62,000 nt of DNA, taken from contig NC_081411.1 in assembly GCF_030272615.1 (NCBI RefSeq), forward strand, positions 830,014,160 to 830,076,159, read 5' to 3'. Numbering within the stretch: position 1 is the stretch's first letter; each line of letters begins with the position of its first letter. A program made the translations under genes and the position numbers. The DNA is from Cryptomeria japonica. Its lineage: Eukaryota; Streptophyta; Pinopsida; Cupressales; Cupressaceae. This document shows, in pieces, positions 10,042 to 21,413 of this stretch. Under the pieces are notes generated by a model. The model did no database searches and was not told the origin of the DNA. It saw nothing but the letters and a program-made list of their open reading frames with translations.

Positions 10042-10980
10042 GTGATTGCTATCGGGAAGCAAACTAGAGGTAACTTATTCCATTTGAATAGTAATGTTAA
10101 TAATTGTCTTGTTGCAAGAATGGATGACCGTTGGTTATGGAATAAAATATGTTGTCATGTTAATTTTGATAATTTGATTAAGATAATCAAGTCAAGTGTT
10201 GTAAGAGGATTACCCCAACTTGTCAAACTGGATAGTGTGATATGCAAAGATTGTCAAATTGGTAAGATGACCTCTATTTCTTTCAAGAGAAAGAATGGTC
10301 TTCTTGAGAATGTTTTAGATTTGGTACATACTGATCTTTGTGGCCCTATGAGAACAAAGAGTTATTATGGTGATAGGTATTTTATGATCTTGAAGTGGGT
10401 AACATTTTTTATAGAGAAATCAGAAGCACTTAATAAATTTAAATCATTTAAAGCTCTATTTGAGAAGGAAATAGGTAATAACTTGAAGGTTTAAGATCAA
10501 ACCAAGGAGGTGAATTCACATCTGATGATTTTGTTAAGTATTGTGATGAACAAGGTATAAAGAGACATATGTCAACTCCAAGGACATCATAGCATAATGG
10601 CATTGCAGAAAGGATGAACAAAACAATAGCTAAAGCTGCAAGAACCATATTATTACAGGGTAATGTATCCAAAATGTTTTGGAGAGAAGTGGTCAGTACT
10701 ATTGTATACACTCTTAATTGGGTACTAGTAAAAAGAGGTAATAATAAGACATGCTATAAGGTATGGTATGGAAAAACTCCTTGTGTTAGTTATTTTAAAA
10801 TCTTTGGAAGTCAATGTTTTATCAAGAGAGATAACTACACTGAGAAGTTTGATGCAAAATATGATGAGGGAGTTTTTTTTGGTTATTCTTCTAAGAGTAA
10901 AGCATATAAATGTTACAATAAGAGGACTAAGAAAATTATTGAAAGTGCTAATTAAAAATTGATGATTTATCTGATAACTC
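10042..10980 (+). pseudogene. B integrase with lost second Asp
   Basis: The GAG_pre-integrase part (LFHLNS ... WLWNKICCHVNF ... VICKDCQIGKM) is followed by the integrase core. HTDLCGP keeps the first Asp. The stretch that should hold the second Asp (DDYSR) is deleted: RYFMIL runs straight into KWVTFF (about 10380-10405). After a frameshift near 10490 the GGEFTSDDF, NGIAERMNK (third acid) and FGSQCFIKRDNY motifs follow. A stop sits at 10590, in the position of Gln in TPRTPQQ. It is inactive by deletion of a catalytic residue. Confidence 0.9.
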
Positions 10981-11310
10981 TGAAGGTACAAGCAGCTTTG
11001 AACCTAAAAAGGATGATAATCAGGAAACGCTTGTGATCATTGAACCGAAAGAAAAGAATAATGAACAACTGACAAATGCAGAACTAGGTGCTCAACTGAT
11101 GAGCAGTGATAGTGAAGATGAAGAACCCGATGAAGAAGATACAAAACCAACATAGACAATACCTGGATATGTTAGACTGAATCATTCACAAGAACAAATA
11201 ATTGGTGATAAGAATGCAGGTGTGCAAACCAAGAGAAAGATCAGAGAGAATTCATGTTTGATATCTACAATTGAACCCAATATAGTTAAGGAAGCACTAA
11301 AGGATGATGA
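10981..11310 (+). pseudogene. B integrase/RT linker
   Basis: This is the acidic linker usual between copia integrase and RT, followed by the conserved YVRLNHSQEQIIG and SCLISTIEPN words. It stops at 11310 where element C begins. The frame resumes at 52624 with WVKEMNEELDQIEKN, the normal next block. The duplicated GATGA lies at 11306-11310 and 52619-52623. Confidence 0.85.
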
Positions 11311-11924
11311 TATTGGCCTTTTGGAGGAATTGATTATGTGTTGCATTGATGTTCCCATCATTGACATCAACACTAGCTATTTTGGATGCTTTACTGACAC
11401 CCTTCTTATCCTGGTAGGATGAGTGGTTTCTGGTTGGTTTGGATCCGACATGATCCAGTATGCTCTAGCATAGTTTGGTTATGGAATTGTCTTATCCATG
11501 ATACTCATGTTCATATTTAGTAAGTTGGTTTTGGTCTAGTTATCGGATGCTATCTTTTTTTCTTGGAAGCTTGGCTTGTGGTTCCAATGAGGGTTTCATC
11601 GGTAGAGCTTTGACAAAGATCTTTTATGATATGCATAAGTGGTGTTGGTGTAGCTTTTGGTGGAGATTCAGGGTGTTGTTGGTAATCATGTTCGAGACTT
11701 GGCAGATGGAGATCATTGATTTAGTGTGTGGACCTATATTGGGTCTTAGTTGATCTAGGTTATGGACCAACTTAATGAAACTTGTGGATTGGACCTCTCA
11801 ATATGTTTCTAGGATATCTTATGTGTTGGATATTGTTTGTTTTGTCTAAGACTGACATGTTTTGTAATTATGTAATTGGTTTATTGTCTGGTGGCTGACC
11901 TGACTATTTATGGTCAAGGGTTTG

Positions 11925-11934
11925 TATATATATG
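11925..11934 (+). promoter_or_regulatory. C 5' LTR TATA-like box
   Basis: TATATATATG is followed by ATGTAAGATCTCATTG. A matching TATATATTTG plus the same following string is in the 3' LTR at 51991. It is the likely U3 promoter by conservation and position only. Confidence 0.45.
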
Positions 11935-12440
11935 ATGTAAGATCTCATTGTAGATCATCATAGGGATATGGTCAAGGAATAGATATGGATATGTAATGTG
12001 TGAATAAAGTAATATAATTTAGGCAAAATATTTGGTCGATCATTGGAGATCAAGTTCAATTTATGTAAGAGGATTTAGTCCTTCGGTATTGATCTTAACT
12101 AGAACTATACTCAAGCATAGGAGATGCTATCTTTGCAGTTCACTCCTTCTTTTGGATTATAGTATGGATTTCTATGTAGTCAGTGAGACTACTTATGTGA
12201 CGAGCAGTGTGCTCTAGGTTGTTGGCCTTCCTGCAAGTGTAGGCCCCTCAATTGTAATTCACATACTTACTGCAGAAGTATTATCTAACTGTGGGTAGGC
12301 TTCCCACCATGGATTTTCCCTTTACCGAGTTTTCCACGTATAAATCTTGGTTTCATGTGGATGGTATTTATTCTCTTATTATTGTTTATGCTTAATTGGT
12401 TTAACTACTATTCTGATATTTGGTTTAAGCATTCTGGTAT

Positions 12441-13341
12441 TGTAGACACCTAGAATTGTCATGTCTAATTAAATAAATGTTTTTATTTATTTAATTATTC
12501 AAGCCTGATTCTTATATTTATTTGGTTTAAGCATTCTGATATTAATTCATGTATCCTTTTATAGCCTTTTTCCTTATTTAAATAAATACTTTAATTTATT
12601 TAAATTGTCCTTTTCCTAAATTAAATAAATATATTATTTATTTAATTGATCCTATTTCCTCTATTAATTAAATGAAGCTTTATTTATTTAATTAATTCAT
12701 TAATCCCCTTCTAAGCCTTTCCTCATTTAAATAAATACATTTATTTATTTAAATTATCCTTTTTTTAAATTAAATAAATACTTTTATTTATTTAATTGAT
12801 CTCACTTCTTCTATTAATTAAATAAATCTTTATTTATTTAATTAAATCATTACCCTTTTCTACCCACGACACATGTCATTCATCTCTTAATTCTTACACT
12901 ACCTACCCTCTCATTATTTTTATTTCCTCTACCTACCCTTTAATCCTAGCTGACTATTTATCTTTTACACCTCTTAATCTTATCCCTCCATTTATTACGG
13001 TGTCTTCTATATAAGAGGATGCTTCCTTCATTATCAACATTCAAAATTTCATATGCAAGCAAGCCTTTTTGTGATCAAGCTATCAGCCATATTTTCATTC
13101 TTTGTTGAGCTCTTGTGCACACATAAAGTTTGAGAGCAAATATATCAAGCAAGATCAATGGATATTCAAACCCTATTGGACATGTGATGGTATCATCTTT
13201 GTGATTTTGTTGATTTGCATTGTCTTAGGTAATATTCATATGTTATGGTGGATCTTTGTTGTTGTTAGGTTAGGGTTTTATGGTTGAATTCATTTAGTCT
13301 CTCAATATTGTTGTTTCCATTATCCACTTTCACCATAAACA
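12441..13341 (+). repeat. D 5' LTR
   Basis: It is 901 bp. U3 holds seven AT palindromes of type TTAAATAAAT...ATTTATTTAA (12468-12845). TATATAA lies at 13008, and the 3' end is CACCATAAACA. A 25-bp copy of the neighbouring C LTR lies inside it at 12519-12543. The short open frame at 13102-13287 is repeated in the other LTR and is not a gene. Confidence 0.9.
13008..13014 (+). promoter_or_regulatory. D 5' LTR TATA box
   Basis: TATATAA lies in TCTTCTATATAAGAGGATG. The same box is at 20177 in D's 3' LTR and, on the minus strand, at 21771 and 39061 in E's LTRs. It is conserved in all four copies and lies about 330 bp before the LTR end. Confidence 0.6.
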
Positions 13342-15473
13342 TTTTAGCACACCCGGTTGGACCCTTGTCCCTTTTGCATTTAACATCTTTGTTGCAGATT
13401 TTTGTTTTTGAAGTTACAGATCTGACATTTTCTGACAACATTTGAACTTTTCACATCTGCATCTTCTGGAAGCACATTTTTGTTTTTCTGTCATGTCTAT
13501 GATCCCTGGAATTGAGTCTGTATTGCCGATAATATTTATATTTTTTCAGTTTTTGAATTGCGTATGTGTTGTTGAATCGCGTTCATGATCATTTTTTCCA
13601 CATCTGTGTTGTTGAGTCACGTCTGTATTTTGGAACCACATCTGTGGGGTTTTGAGTTGCGTCTATGTGGAATATAATCACATGTGTTTGGTTCTTGCAA
13701 TTTTTGGTTTTTTGTATTTTTTTTAGGGTTTCATTTCATCATTTTGATTTTAGATCTGGTTTATTCGAGCTAAGATCTTATGATCTAGTTAACAAATTAG
13801 TGAAGCTTGTCTTTGAAACGAATTGCATTGTCGAAGGCCCCTTTTTCACAAAGTCTTTTGGATCTAAAATTTACCTAACTTGTGTGCTTGCAGGAGGGGT
13901 ATTATTGCAAAACTACTAACAAATCTTTGTTTCAAAATCTTGGCAAGGGTTTTCTTTTGATTTTCATTGTGTGTCTTGTTTTCATAGATTAGAAAACACT
14001 TCAATTGGTGAACTAAAATTGAACCAATTTCTTTTGTGTCTTGGGCAATAGGCTCTTTTGTGTTTATCTTTAGAGGGTCTGCCTCCCTGTGTGGTCATTA
14101 GGACTACTAGTGAGGAGAGAATGACCCAAGTGGTAGTGAGGAAAACCCACCTCTTCCAAACCACTATAAATAACTGTATCAATGGTGAAAGCCATGGGTA
14201 ATGTGTGTTGATTAGTTCATACCAACACTATGTCTCCCCATAAACCCATTTGATCAAATTTATTTGATCAATAGTAAGGCGTAACCTCTACCGACTGGGA
14301 GCCTTCTATATTTACAGAGCTGAAAGTGTCGCATGTATGGTCACATGAGCGGATACCCTTACTAGCACCTTTTTGTTTTAGAGAGACAAAATCCTTCTAG
14401 TTGTTGGGGTAGGAGGTCTAACATCTGGAGCGGCCCACATACATACAGTTCTTAGTAGAGATACAAAGTTCACCACTGGGAGTTTTCATGGGGACTGGTG
14501 CTTGGCTACCCTAGAGAAGTGAGTGCCGAGGGTAGAGCTAGGGGTCAAGCATCTAAGTATATGCTTTGAATAGCGTAGCCTCAGGGGAAACCCCATGTGG
14601 GATCAACAACTATTGTCCTGGCCAACCATAAGAATTGTTCTTGTCTTCTTTTAAACATTCAAATATTCAAGACCAAACATCAAAACATTGTGTCTTTTGT
14701 GTCTTCAAATGTATGCAAAAACATTTCTACATCAAACAACACACTTTCTTTTGAGTCATTTTGAGTCTAAACACTTGCAAACATTGAGTCCTCACCAACA
14801 TTGTGTCCTGTTGTCATGAAAAAAGGTTAAAAAAAATTCAGATTTGGTCACAACAACAACTTCACAAATTGGAAAAATTGCACTCGGATTTTGGAAACGT
14901 GTATGTGCAGTGTTTAAACATGTTTGCATCTTGTAACAACGTCTATACAGGATAGAAACATGTCTGTGTTGGGTAAATGCATCTATGAAGTATACAGACA
15001 TGTTTATGTTCAGTATTGGAAAAAAAAAAATTAATCTAGCAAACAAGAGCAATCAGTTTCAGAATTCTTGAGCTTCCTAGGTTATTTCTTTGGGTTTTCA
15101 TCTAGCTTTCAGCCTATTTTTGGGTCTCACAAAGTTCATCATTTGTCTAAACTTGAGTCAAAAGGTCACTTGCTTGTCCCCATCTTGCTTTGTCAAGACA
15201 ATACATACAACAACATTTTGCTAAGTGGTCCCTCATCAAGGTCTATCACCTTTGGGTCTCATTTGGTCTTACTTAGAGTGAAGATCAACTTACCTCATCA
15301 ACAGATCCATCATCTCTTTCGAAGTCACACCTACTCTACTACATACATACTTGGTCTTACACTTTAGACATTGCAAGTACACCTCATATTCATTTATATT
15401 CCATCCAACTCTTGGTCTTCTATACTCTTTCCATTTTCATCTAGTCTCATACATCTTGGTCAAGACCTAGTTC
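13342..15473 (+). other. D 5' leader with putative PBS and repeat arrays
   Basis: Directly after the LTR, TTTTAGCACACCCGGTTGGA and the E counterpart (minus strand, about 38684-38703, TTTTGGCATGCCCTATGGGA) share a TGGCAYGCCC-type core. It looks like a tRNA 3'-end complement, but I cannot name the tRNA. Two arrays of about 20-22-nt degenerate units follow: 13555-13690 (units such as CACATCTGTGTTGTTGAGT) and 14895-15035 (units such as AAACATGTCTGTGTTGGG). The block 13800-14700 resembles E's leader (36800-37690). I see no gene here. Confidence 0.6.
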
Positions 15474-17800
15474 ATGGTTGAAACCCATTCCCAAAAATCT
15501 AGGAGAGAAGCTAAAGAGGCTCAAGAGTCTGTAAACATGAGTGGCTATGAGTACGAAAATGATATCTTTTTCAATTCTGATCATAACACATTACCTCACA
15601 TGGACATCTATAGAAACATTCAAAATGTTGAAAACATTATAATACAAACAACAATGATGCACACAATGACAATGTGGACAACATTTCAGTACATTCAGCA
15701 GAAGTGGAAGACTCTATCATGGATCCCCATTTTAATAGATTGGTTGAAGAGATCATGAGGAGAAATACACAATATTTCCTACAAGTGATGGCACAAAGTG
15801 GAGCTAAGATACCTCATGATTTTCACATGTCTCATATAATGGAAAATCAACCTATGCAAGAAATTCAACTCAACATGGATCAAAGGAGACCTACTAGTGG
15901 AGGTACTAGAGGACCATGTTTCATGCCCGAGTCACCATCATCCTTGTTTCAAAAACTTGAGGTCCCAAATACACATGGTCAAGCTTATGATACTCATGAA
16001 AGGGCATCTCATGAACAACTCCATCTGCATAGACCCTTATGGAAGTCTTATGCAGATAAATACACTCAATTGCATACCAATGCTAAGGACCAACCTTAAA
16101 AGCAATTTTATATCCAAAGGCATGCTCAAAATTTTGACACAAGAAAACCCATTGTCAAATTTGAGGGCACTACACAAGAACAAACTCATGACATGCTTGT
16201 AGAATATGATATGCATGGACAAAGCAACTATTCCATTCCTCATTATGACTCTATACCAAGTGGTACCTATATCCAGTATCATTATAGACCTCCTCCATAT
16301 GAACATGTTTATGATCAATACCATCCATATATGTAGTATCCTCCTCCTCCACCTGGTGGCTCAGGCATGGGATATGGTCCAAGAAGTCGGTCTCCACACA
16401 AAAACAACTTGGAACAATAGATAAAGGACTTACAAAAGAAAATGGAGGACATTAATACACCAAAGCCAACTTACACAATGAGAGATATATGTCCCTATCC
16501 ATTTGATAAAATAATTGCAATGCCTCCATTTCCTACAACTTTCATGACACCAAAGTTTGATAAGTACAAAGGCAAAGGAGACCCAAAGGCACATATAAGA
16601 TAATTTTTCATAGCTTGCATTGAGGTAGTAGCAGAAGGAACATACTTGATGAGATTGTTCCCACAAAGCTTAGGTAAACAAGCTATAGAATGGTTCTCCC
16701 AACTTCCACCTGGAATTAAGTCATGGGGTAATCTGGAAAAAGATTTCATACAACATTTCTCATATAACATAGAGACAGATATATTAGTTACCCCTTTGTG
16801 TAACACCAAACAAAAATATGGGGAGTCATTTTCATCATTCTTACAAATATGGAGGAATTTAGCCAGTAGATGCTCTTATGAAATTCCAAAAAAAAAAATG
16901 GTAGAGATGTTTACATAGAATGCCAACAAAGAAACTAGTTACAACTTTGAGGAAATATCATTTGTTCATTTTCAAGGACGTCATTCAGAAAGGCTTAGCA
17001 ATAGAGAAGGTCTTAATTGAGCAAGGAGTCATCAAGATATTCAAAGAAAATAAAGAGGACTTTAAAGGAAAAGACAAGCCATGATTTTGGAACAAGAACA
17101 AGAACACGATAAATTATGGCATTGTCAATGCTAACACAGTGAGACCAAAAATCATTCTTTCTGGATCAAGTTCTACAAACAACCAAGTAAATACTTAAGC
17201 AACTTCAAAACCATGAAGGAAATACACCCCATTGGGAGAACTACTTGAGTCACCCTTCATGAAGCTAGTGGAAAACAAGATAATAACAATTCTAGACAAT
17301 CCTCCATATGAGCCAAAGGTCAAACTGAATTGGTGGAATGACGATGAGTATTGCAAATATCACAAGACCAAGGGGCATAAAACATGAAATTGCCATTGCT
17401 TGAAGAACATTATACAAGATCTTATTGATAGAGGTGACATTGAGATCGAAGGACATACATCCAATCAAGAACATCAGATGTTTAAGGAACCATTCCCTAA
17501 ACATGACAAGGGAAAAGCCAAAGCCACAGATGAGAAGGCCAACTATACCAAAGCATCCTATAACTATGATTCAAATGTTAATCACATTTTGATGGACAAC
17601 TTTGTTTCTACTATTATCATAAAGGACAAAATGCTTGAAAGTTCTTCCCAAAGAGCCAAAGTTGTCCTAAAAGGAATTGGACCTTCTTTTGAATCTACCT
17701 CTGAATGTAATGTCACAACTCGATGAGGTAAGGTCACTTTGCAAGGTGCTCTAGCTAAAACCACTGCTTCCTCATCAACCAAACCAAGTGTCACCCTGTC
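15474..17800 (+). pseudogene. D gag (Ty3/gypsy, Tat-like)
   Basis: It starts at ATG 15474 (MVETHSQKSRRE), matching E's Gag start. The basic N-terminal part is followed by RLVEEIMRR...YFLQVMAQSG (about 15735-15800). The Retrotrans_gag core then runs about 16510-16920: ICPYPFDK, MTPKFDKYKGKGDPKAHI, AIEWFSQLPPGI, RWRNLASRC-like. A CX2HX4HX4C knuckle lies near 17350-17400, followed by LKNIIQDLIDRGD. A 1-nt loss near 15650 shifts frame, stops occur at 16099, 16601 and 16917, and frame changes again before 17400. After about 17800 the similarity to E's gag-protease ends and the PMD relic begins. It is a clear Gag relic, not functional. Confidence 0.85.
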
Positions 17801-17814
17801 TGGATAGAGGAACC

Positions 17815-18250
17815 CATTGATAACTCCTACTAGCACCGCCGGTAGTGCCAATCATGTAGCTGTCATAGTATCCCAAGCCACATGTCCTACCCTCATCTCT
17901 TGTCCTAGATCTTGAAACACTCATCTTAGTGCATCCTTGTCTCCCTCTTGATCGTAAGGAACCAACTCCCCAATGATCACTATTCACAGTATCTTATATA
18001 CATCCTCCAAGGTGATTGTCATCTCACCCATCGGCAAATGAAACATGCATGTCTCTGAGTGCCATATCTCAGCTAATGCAGTCAACAAACCCATGTTTTC
18101 CCTGAACTCAGGCATATACATAATGTATCACAAGCCCATGGTCTCCATTGCTGCTCTATCCTCAAATGTCAGCTCTACTCGTAATCCCTAAGTCAAAGGT
18201 CATCTCTTTCATGAATCTAGCATAGGTAAGTCCTCCTACAGTCAAGCAAA
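17815..18250 (-). pseudogene. Plant mobile domain (PMD) fragment, antisense in D
   Basis: Read on the minus strand, it contains NMGLLTALAEIWHSETCMF followed by HLPMGEMTITLEDVYKI. This is the hallmark of the plant mobile domain (aminotransferase-like/PMD family): LLTALVERW...TFHLP.GEMT.TLEDV. The start region reads LTVGGLTYARFMKEMTFD. A stop interrupts before YIMYMPEF, and more lie downstream. It is antisense to D's gag and lies between gag and the 3' LTR. Only about the first 120 residues are present; E has a longer copy. The alternative, a chance frame, is excluded by the conserved copy in E. Confidence 0.75.
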
Positions 18251-18261
18251 TCAACTATGTC

Positions 18262-19085
18262 TTAGTACTCCCTGTTCATCACAAAGTGCTTCTTTTTATC
18301 CTAGTGCTTATATCCATCATATGACACTCAATCCTAGTAGTAGTACTTTGTGTTCATCACAAAGTGCTTCTTTTTATCCTAGTGCTTATATCTATCATAT
18401 GTCACTCTATCCTGGTAGTACTCCATGTTCATCAAAAAGTGTTTCTTTTATCTTATCTTTTAGGGCACCTACTTGAGTGTATCCTCTTGAGTAGCTTATC
18501 CAATTAACAATGTATGTTCTATCACAAAATTATTCATTTCAGCCTAATCCAATTGACAACATATGTTCTATCACAAAAATGTCAATTTCTTTGGTACTCC
18601 CTATTCATCACAAAGTGTCTCACTCTATCTTATCCTAGGGCCTCTTCTTGAGTGTATCCTCTTGAGTAGTTTCCTGATTGGCAACGTATGTTCTATCACA
18701 AAATTGTCAATCCTAGCCCTATCTATTATCCTAGTCTTCCCTAGAGGACCTATTTGAGTATATCCTCTCAGCATCTTATCCAATCAAGAACTTATGTTTA
18801 TCATAGAACTACCAATTTGACCTTCAATATATAAATGCACATTCATGACACAAATGCGCTTACATACTTCACAGATGTTTTTGCATTCCACAGACGCGCT
18901 TGAAACACACAAACTTGCCTCTATCCTGCACAGGCATGCCTACCCTGCATAGACGTGCCTGCACTTCGCAAATGTGCTTGCATTTGACATAAACACTTTT
19001 TCAATCATAGACGCAGTTACATTCTACACAGACATGCCTAACCTAACCAGACACGCCTATCACCAATAAAAACATGCTTTCTTAT
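18262..19085 (+). repeat. D 3'-side degenerate tandem repeats
   Basis: Three copies of a 74-78-bp unit begin GTTCATCACAAAGTGCTTC (18274, 18352, 18426). Interspersed ATCCTCTTGAGTAG...TGTTCTATCACAAAATT units follow to about 18800. An array of about ten 21-23-nt units (type GCATAGACGTGCCTGCACTT) lies at 18830-19085. The last array is the reverse complement of the unit type in D's 5' leader. The region 19086-19607 has no gene; it ends in the polypurine tract. Confidence 0.7.
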
Positions 19086-19593
19086 CTTTTGCCCTGCTTG
19101 ACAAATTTCTAAGACATACCTAATTTGAATTTATTACCCTACCTAACATGCATTTATGACAATAATTAATGCAACAAGGTACAAGGAGGTTTTTGTGGTA
19201 CTTATCGACTCTCCTGCATTTGCTGGCCTCTGATATCGGTGAATGCAATCAAATCTATGAACTAATGTCATCGCTATTGACTATTCTATGCTCTCTCTAC
19301 ACTCTGATCTCTTAGGTGTGTGGATGACAATGAGGATTTTTTCCCTCATAGTCTATCTTATAGACTACCCTAACCCTAGTCTCCTGAGTCAGTCTTCTTT
19401 ATCTCATGATTCTGGCACTCTATCTTATCTTGTCAGTCTTTTCTAGTCTATCTTTTTTATCGAAAGATTGTATGCGATCTTTTCAGAAATTTTCATGCAA
19501 TCTCTCGAGGGGGCATATCATTCCCATCTTGGGACAACTTTCTATCAGTTTATCTTATCTTCTTTGAAACAACGCGACAAGCTACATTGTCTC

Positions 19594-19607
19594 AAAGAGG
19601 GAAAAAA
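19594..19607 (+). other. D polypurine tract
   Basis: AAAGAGGGAAAAAA abuts the 3' LTR. The E counterpart on the minus strand (22201-22215) is AAAGAGGGGCAAAA. Confidence 0.75.
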
Positions 19608-20522
19608 TGTAGACACCTAAAATTGTCCTATCTAATCAAATAAACATTTTTATTTATTTAATTATTTAAGCCTAATTATTTCATTAATTAAATAAATCTT
19701 TATTTAATTAATTCATTTTACCCTTTTCTAGTCTTTTTCCTCATTTAAATAAATACTTTTATTTATTTAAATTATCCTTTTCCTAAATTAAATAAATATT
19801 TTATTTATTTAATCGATCCCATTTCCTCTATTAATTAAATGAATCTTTATTTATTTAATTAATTCATTAATCCCCTTCTAAGCCTTCCCTCATTTAAATA
19901 AATACATTTATTTATTTAAATTATCCTTTTTCTTAAATTAAAAAATACTTGTATTTATTTAATTGATCCCACTTCTTCTATTAATTAAATAAATTTTTAT
20001 TTATTTAATTAATTCATTAGCCTTTTCTACCCATGACACATGTCATTCATCTCTTAGTTCTTACACTAGACCTACCCTCTCATTATTTTTATTTCCTCTA
20101 CCTACCCTTTAATCCTAGCCGACCATTTATCTTTTACACCTCTTAATCCTATCCCTCCATTTCTTATAGTGTCTTCTATATAAGAGGATGATTCCTTCAT
20201 TATCAACCCTGAATCACGCATTCAAACTTTCATATGCAATCAAGCATTTTTTGGATCAAGCTATCAAACACATTTCCATTCTTTGTTGAGCTCTTGTGCA
20301 CACATAAAATCTAAGAGAATATATATCAAGCAAGATCAATGGAGATTCAAACCCTATTGGACATGTGTTGGTATAATCTTTATGATTTTATTGATATGCA
20401 TTTTTTTAGGTAATATTCATATGTTATGGTGGATATTTGTTGTTGTTATGTTAGGTTTTTGTGGTTGAATTCATTTAGTCTCTCAATATTGTTGTTTCTA
20501 TTATCCCCTTTCACCATAAACA
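19608..20522 (+). repeat. D 3' LTR
   Basis: It is 915 bp and pairs with 12441-13341. It has the same palindromic U3 and TATATAA at 20177. After it, C's LTR resumes with GTAT as the target remnant. Confidence 0.9.
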
Positions 20523-20621
20523 TGTATTAAAGTTTTAATTGCTAAATGTTCTGGTAATCTGTGACAACTGATTCACCCCCCCCTCTCAGTTGTCTTTTGG
20601 TTATTTGAACTATCTAACAAT

Positions 20622-20632
20622 TGGTATCAGAG
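20622..20632 (+). other. C primer binding site (initiator-Met tRNA)
   Basis: TGGTATCAGAG lies 2 nt after C's 5' LTR end. It is followed by the leader word ATCGCTTGAGGAAGAT at 20660-20674. Confidence 0.9.
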
Positions 20633-20677
20633 ATTTGATCCTCTGTGTAGAAAGATTAATCGCTTGAGGAAGATCCT

Positions 20678-20963
20678 ATGGCAACTAACATTTCAAGTTA
20701 ATCTAGTTCACCTGGAGCTATCTTTCAGAGAGATATTCCTAGGCTTGATGGATCAAACTACACAGTATGGAAGATTGAGATGGAGATTCATTTGAGATGT
20801 CTTGGCAATGATATTTGAGAGATCACATAGAATAGTGTTACACCTTATAATCAAGCATATGACAATCCTCCTCCAAAAAACCTGGATAAGGAGCTTGAGA
20901 ATGATTGTAGAGGAAGAGAAGCCCTATTGTGTGCACTTTGTGATTAGAAAATAATAGGATTAA
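20678..20963 (+). pseudogene. C gag, N-terminal part (interrupted by F)
   Basis: It starts at ATG 20678 (MATNIS). The copia Gag N-terminal block is IPRLDGSNYTVWKIEMEIHL. In-frame stops sit at about 20700, 20818, 20828 and 20945; the one at 20818 falls in the DIW position, as in A and G. The frame ends at F's insertion after 20963 and resumes at 47045 with TNKSSGKAIWDKLETL. Confidence 0.85.
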
Positions 20964-21413
20964 TGTTAGATACTTGGTTAGTCCCAAGGACACTGAGAGA
21001 GGGGGGGGTGAATAAGTGTCTGACCAATAGATGAAAGATTAAAACTTATGTGCAACTTTATAACTAAAATTAATATACCGATTAGCAAATAATAATGCAG
21101 TAAAGAGAAACAAATGAATAAGCATCAATGCACACCATAACACAAATATTTTTGGCGAGGAAACTGGGCAAGGGAAAAACCTCAGTGGGATTTGTGACCC
21201 CCAATATTTACTCACTGGACAATATGAATAAATATTACTCAGTACAATAGGGGCCTACACATGCAGGAAGGCCAATTACTTAGAGCTCACTGCTCAACAA
21301 CAAAATGGAGTCCCACTGATTATAATTGGATGGTTAAATCCAATAACAATGTACTGTTTCAAAATAGCATCTACAATGCTGGATTCAGTACCGGTTTAAG
21401 CTCTATCTAATAC
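20964..21413 (-). repeat. F 3' LTR, inner (U5) half
   Basis: It begins TGTTAGATACTTGG (the complement of a TATCTAACA end) with the reversed C-run near 21000. It includes the conserved GGCCTACACATGCAGGAAGG block at 21253-21272. It is cut at 21413 by E and resumes at 39496. Confidence 0.9.

Larger units (their letters stand above)
12441..20522 (+). mobile_element. Ty3/gypsy (Tat-like) element D, non-autonomous
   Basis: It runs from TGTAGACACC to CCATAAACA with LTRs 12441-13341 and 19608-20522. Flanks are GGTAT (12436-12440) and TGTAT (20523-20527), a 4-of-5 match, and C's LTR reads through once D is taken out. Its interior holds a long leader, a broken gag, an antisense PMD relic and repeat arrays. 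It has no protease, RT, RNase H or integrase that I can find. The Gag knuckle (CX2HX4HX4C followed by an IIQDLIDRGD helix) points to the Tat lineage. It is the same family as E. Confidence 0.9.
11311..20619 (+). repeat. C 5' LTR, interrupted by D
   Basis: LTR sequence is 11311-12440 and 20528-20619 (about 1.22 kb together) and matches 51377-52618 on both sides of D. It carries a TATA-like run at 11925, the GCAGTGTGCTCTAGG ... CCTGCAAGTGTAGG block (12203-12244), the CTTCCCACCATGG block (about 12299-12312) and the C-run at about 20575. It ends CTATCTAACA. Confidence 0.95.

Noticed and set aside
13102-13287. Open frame MLSSCAHIK..., repeated at 20283-20468
   Set aside because: It lies inside both D LTRs just before the LTR end. 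Repetition is due to LTR identity, and no protein family is suggested.
20990-21010. Poly-G/C runs (for example GGGGGGGG) as assembly errors
   Set aside because: Each lies at the same place near an LTR end in all families here (2075, 3462, 8925, 20575, 29640, 35260, 46200), so they are real LTR features, though exact run length may be uncertain.
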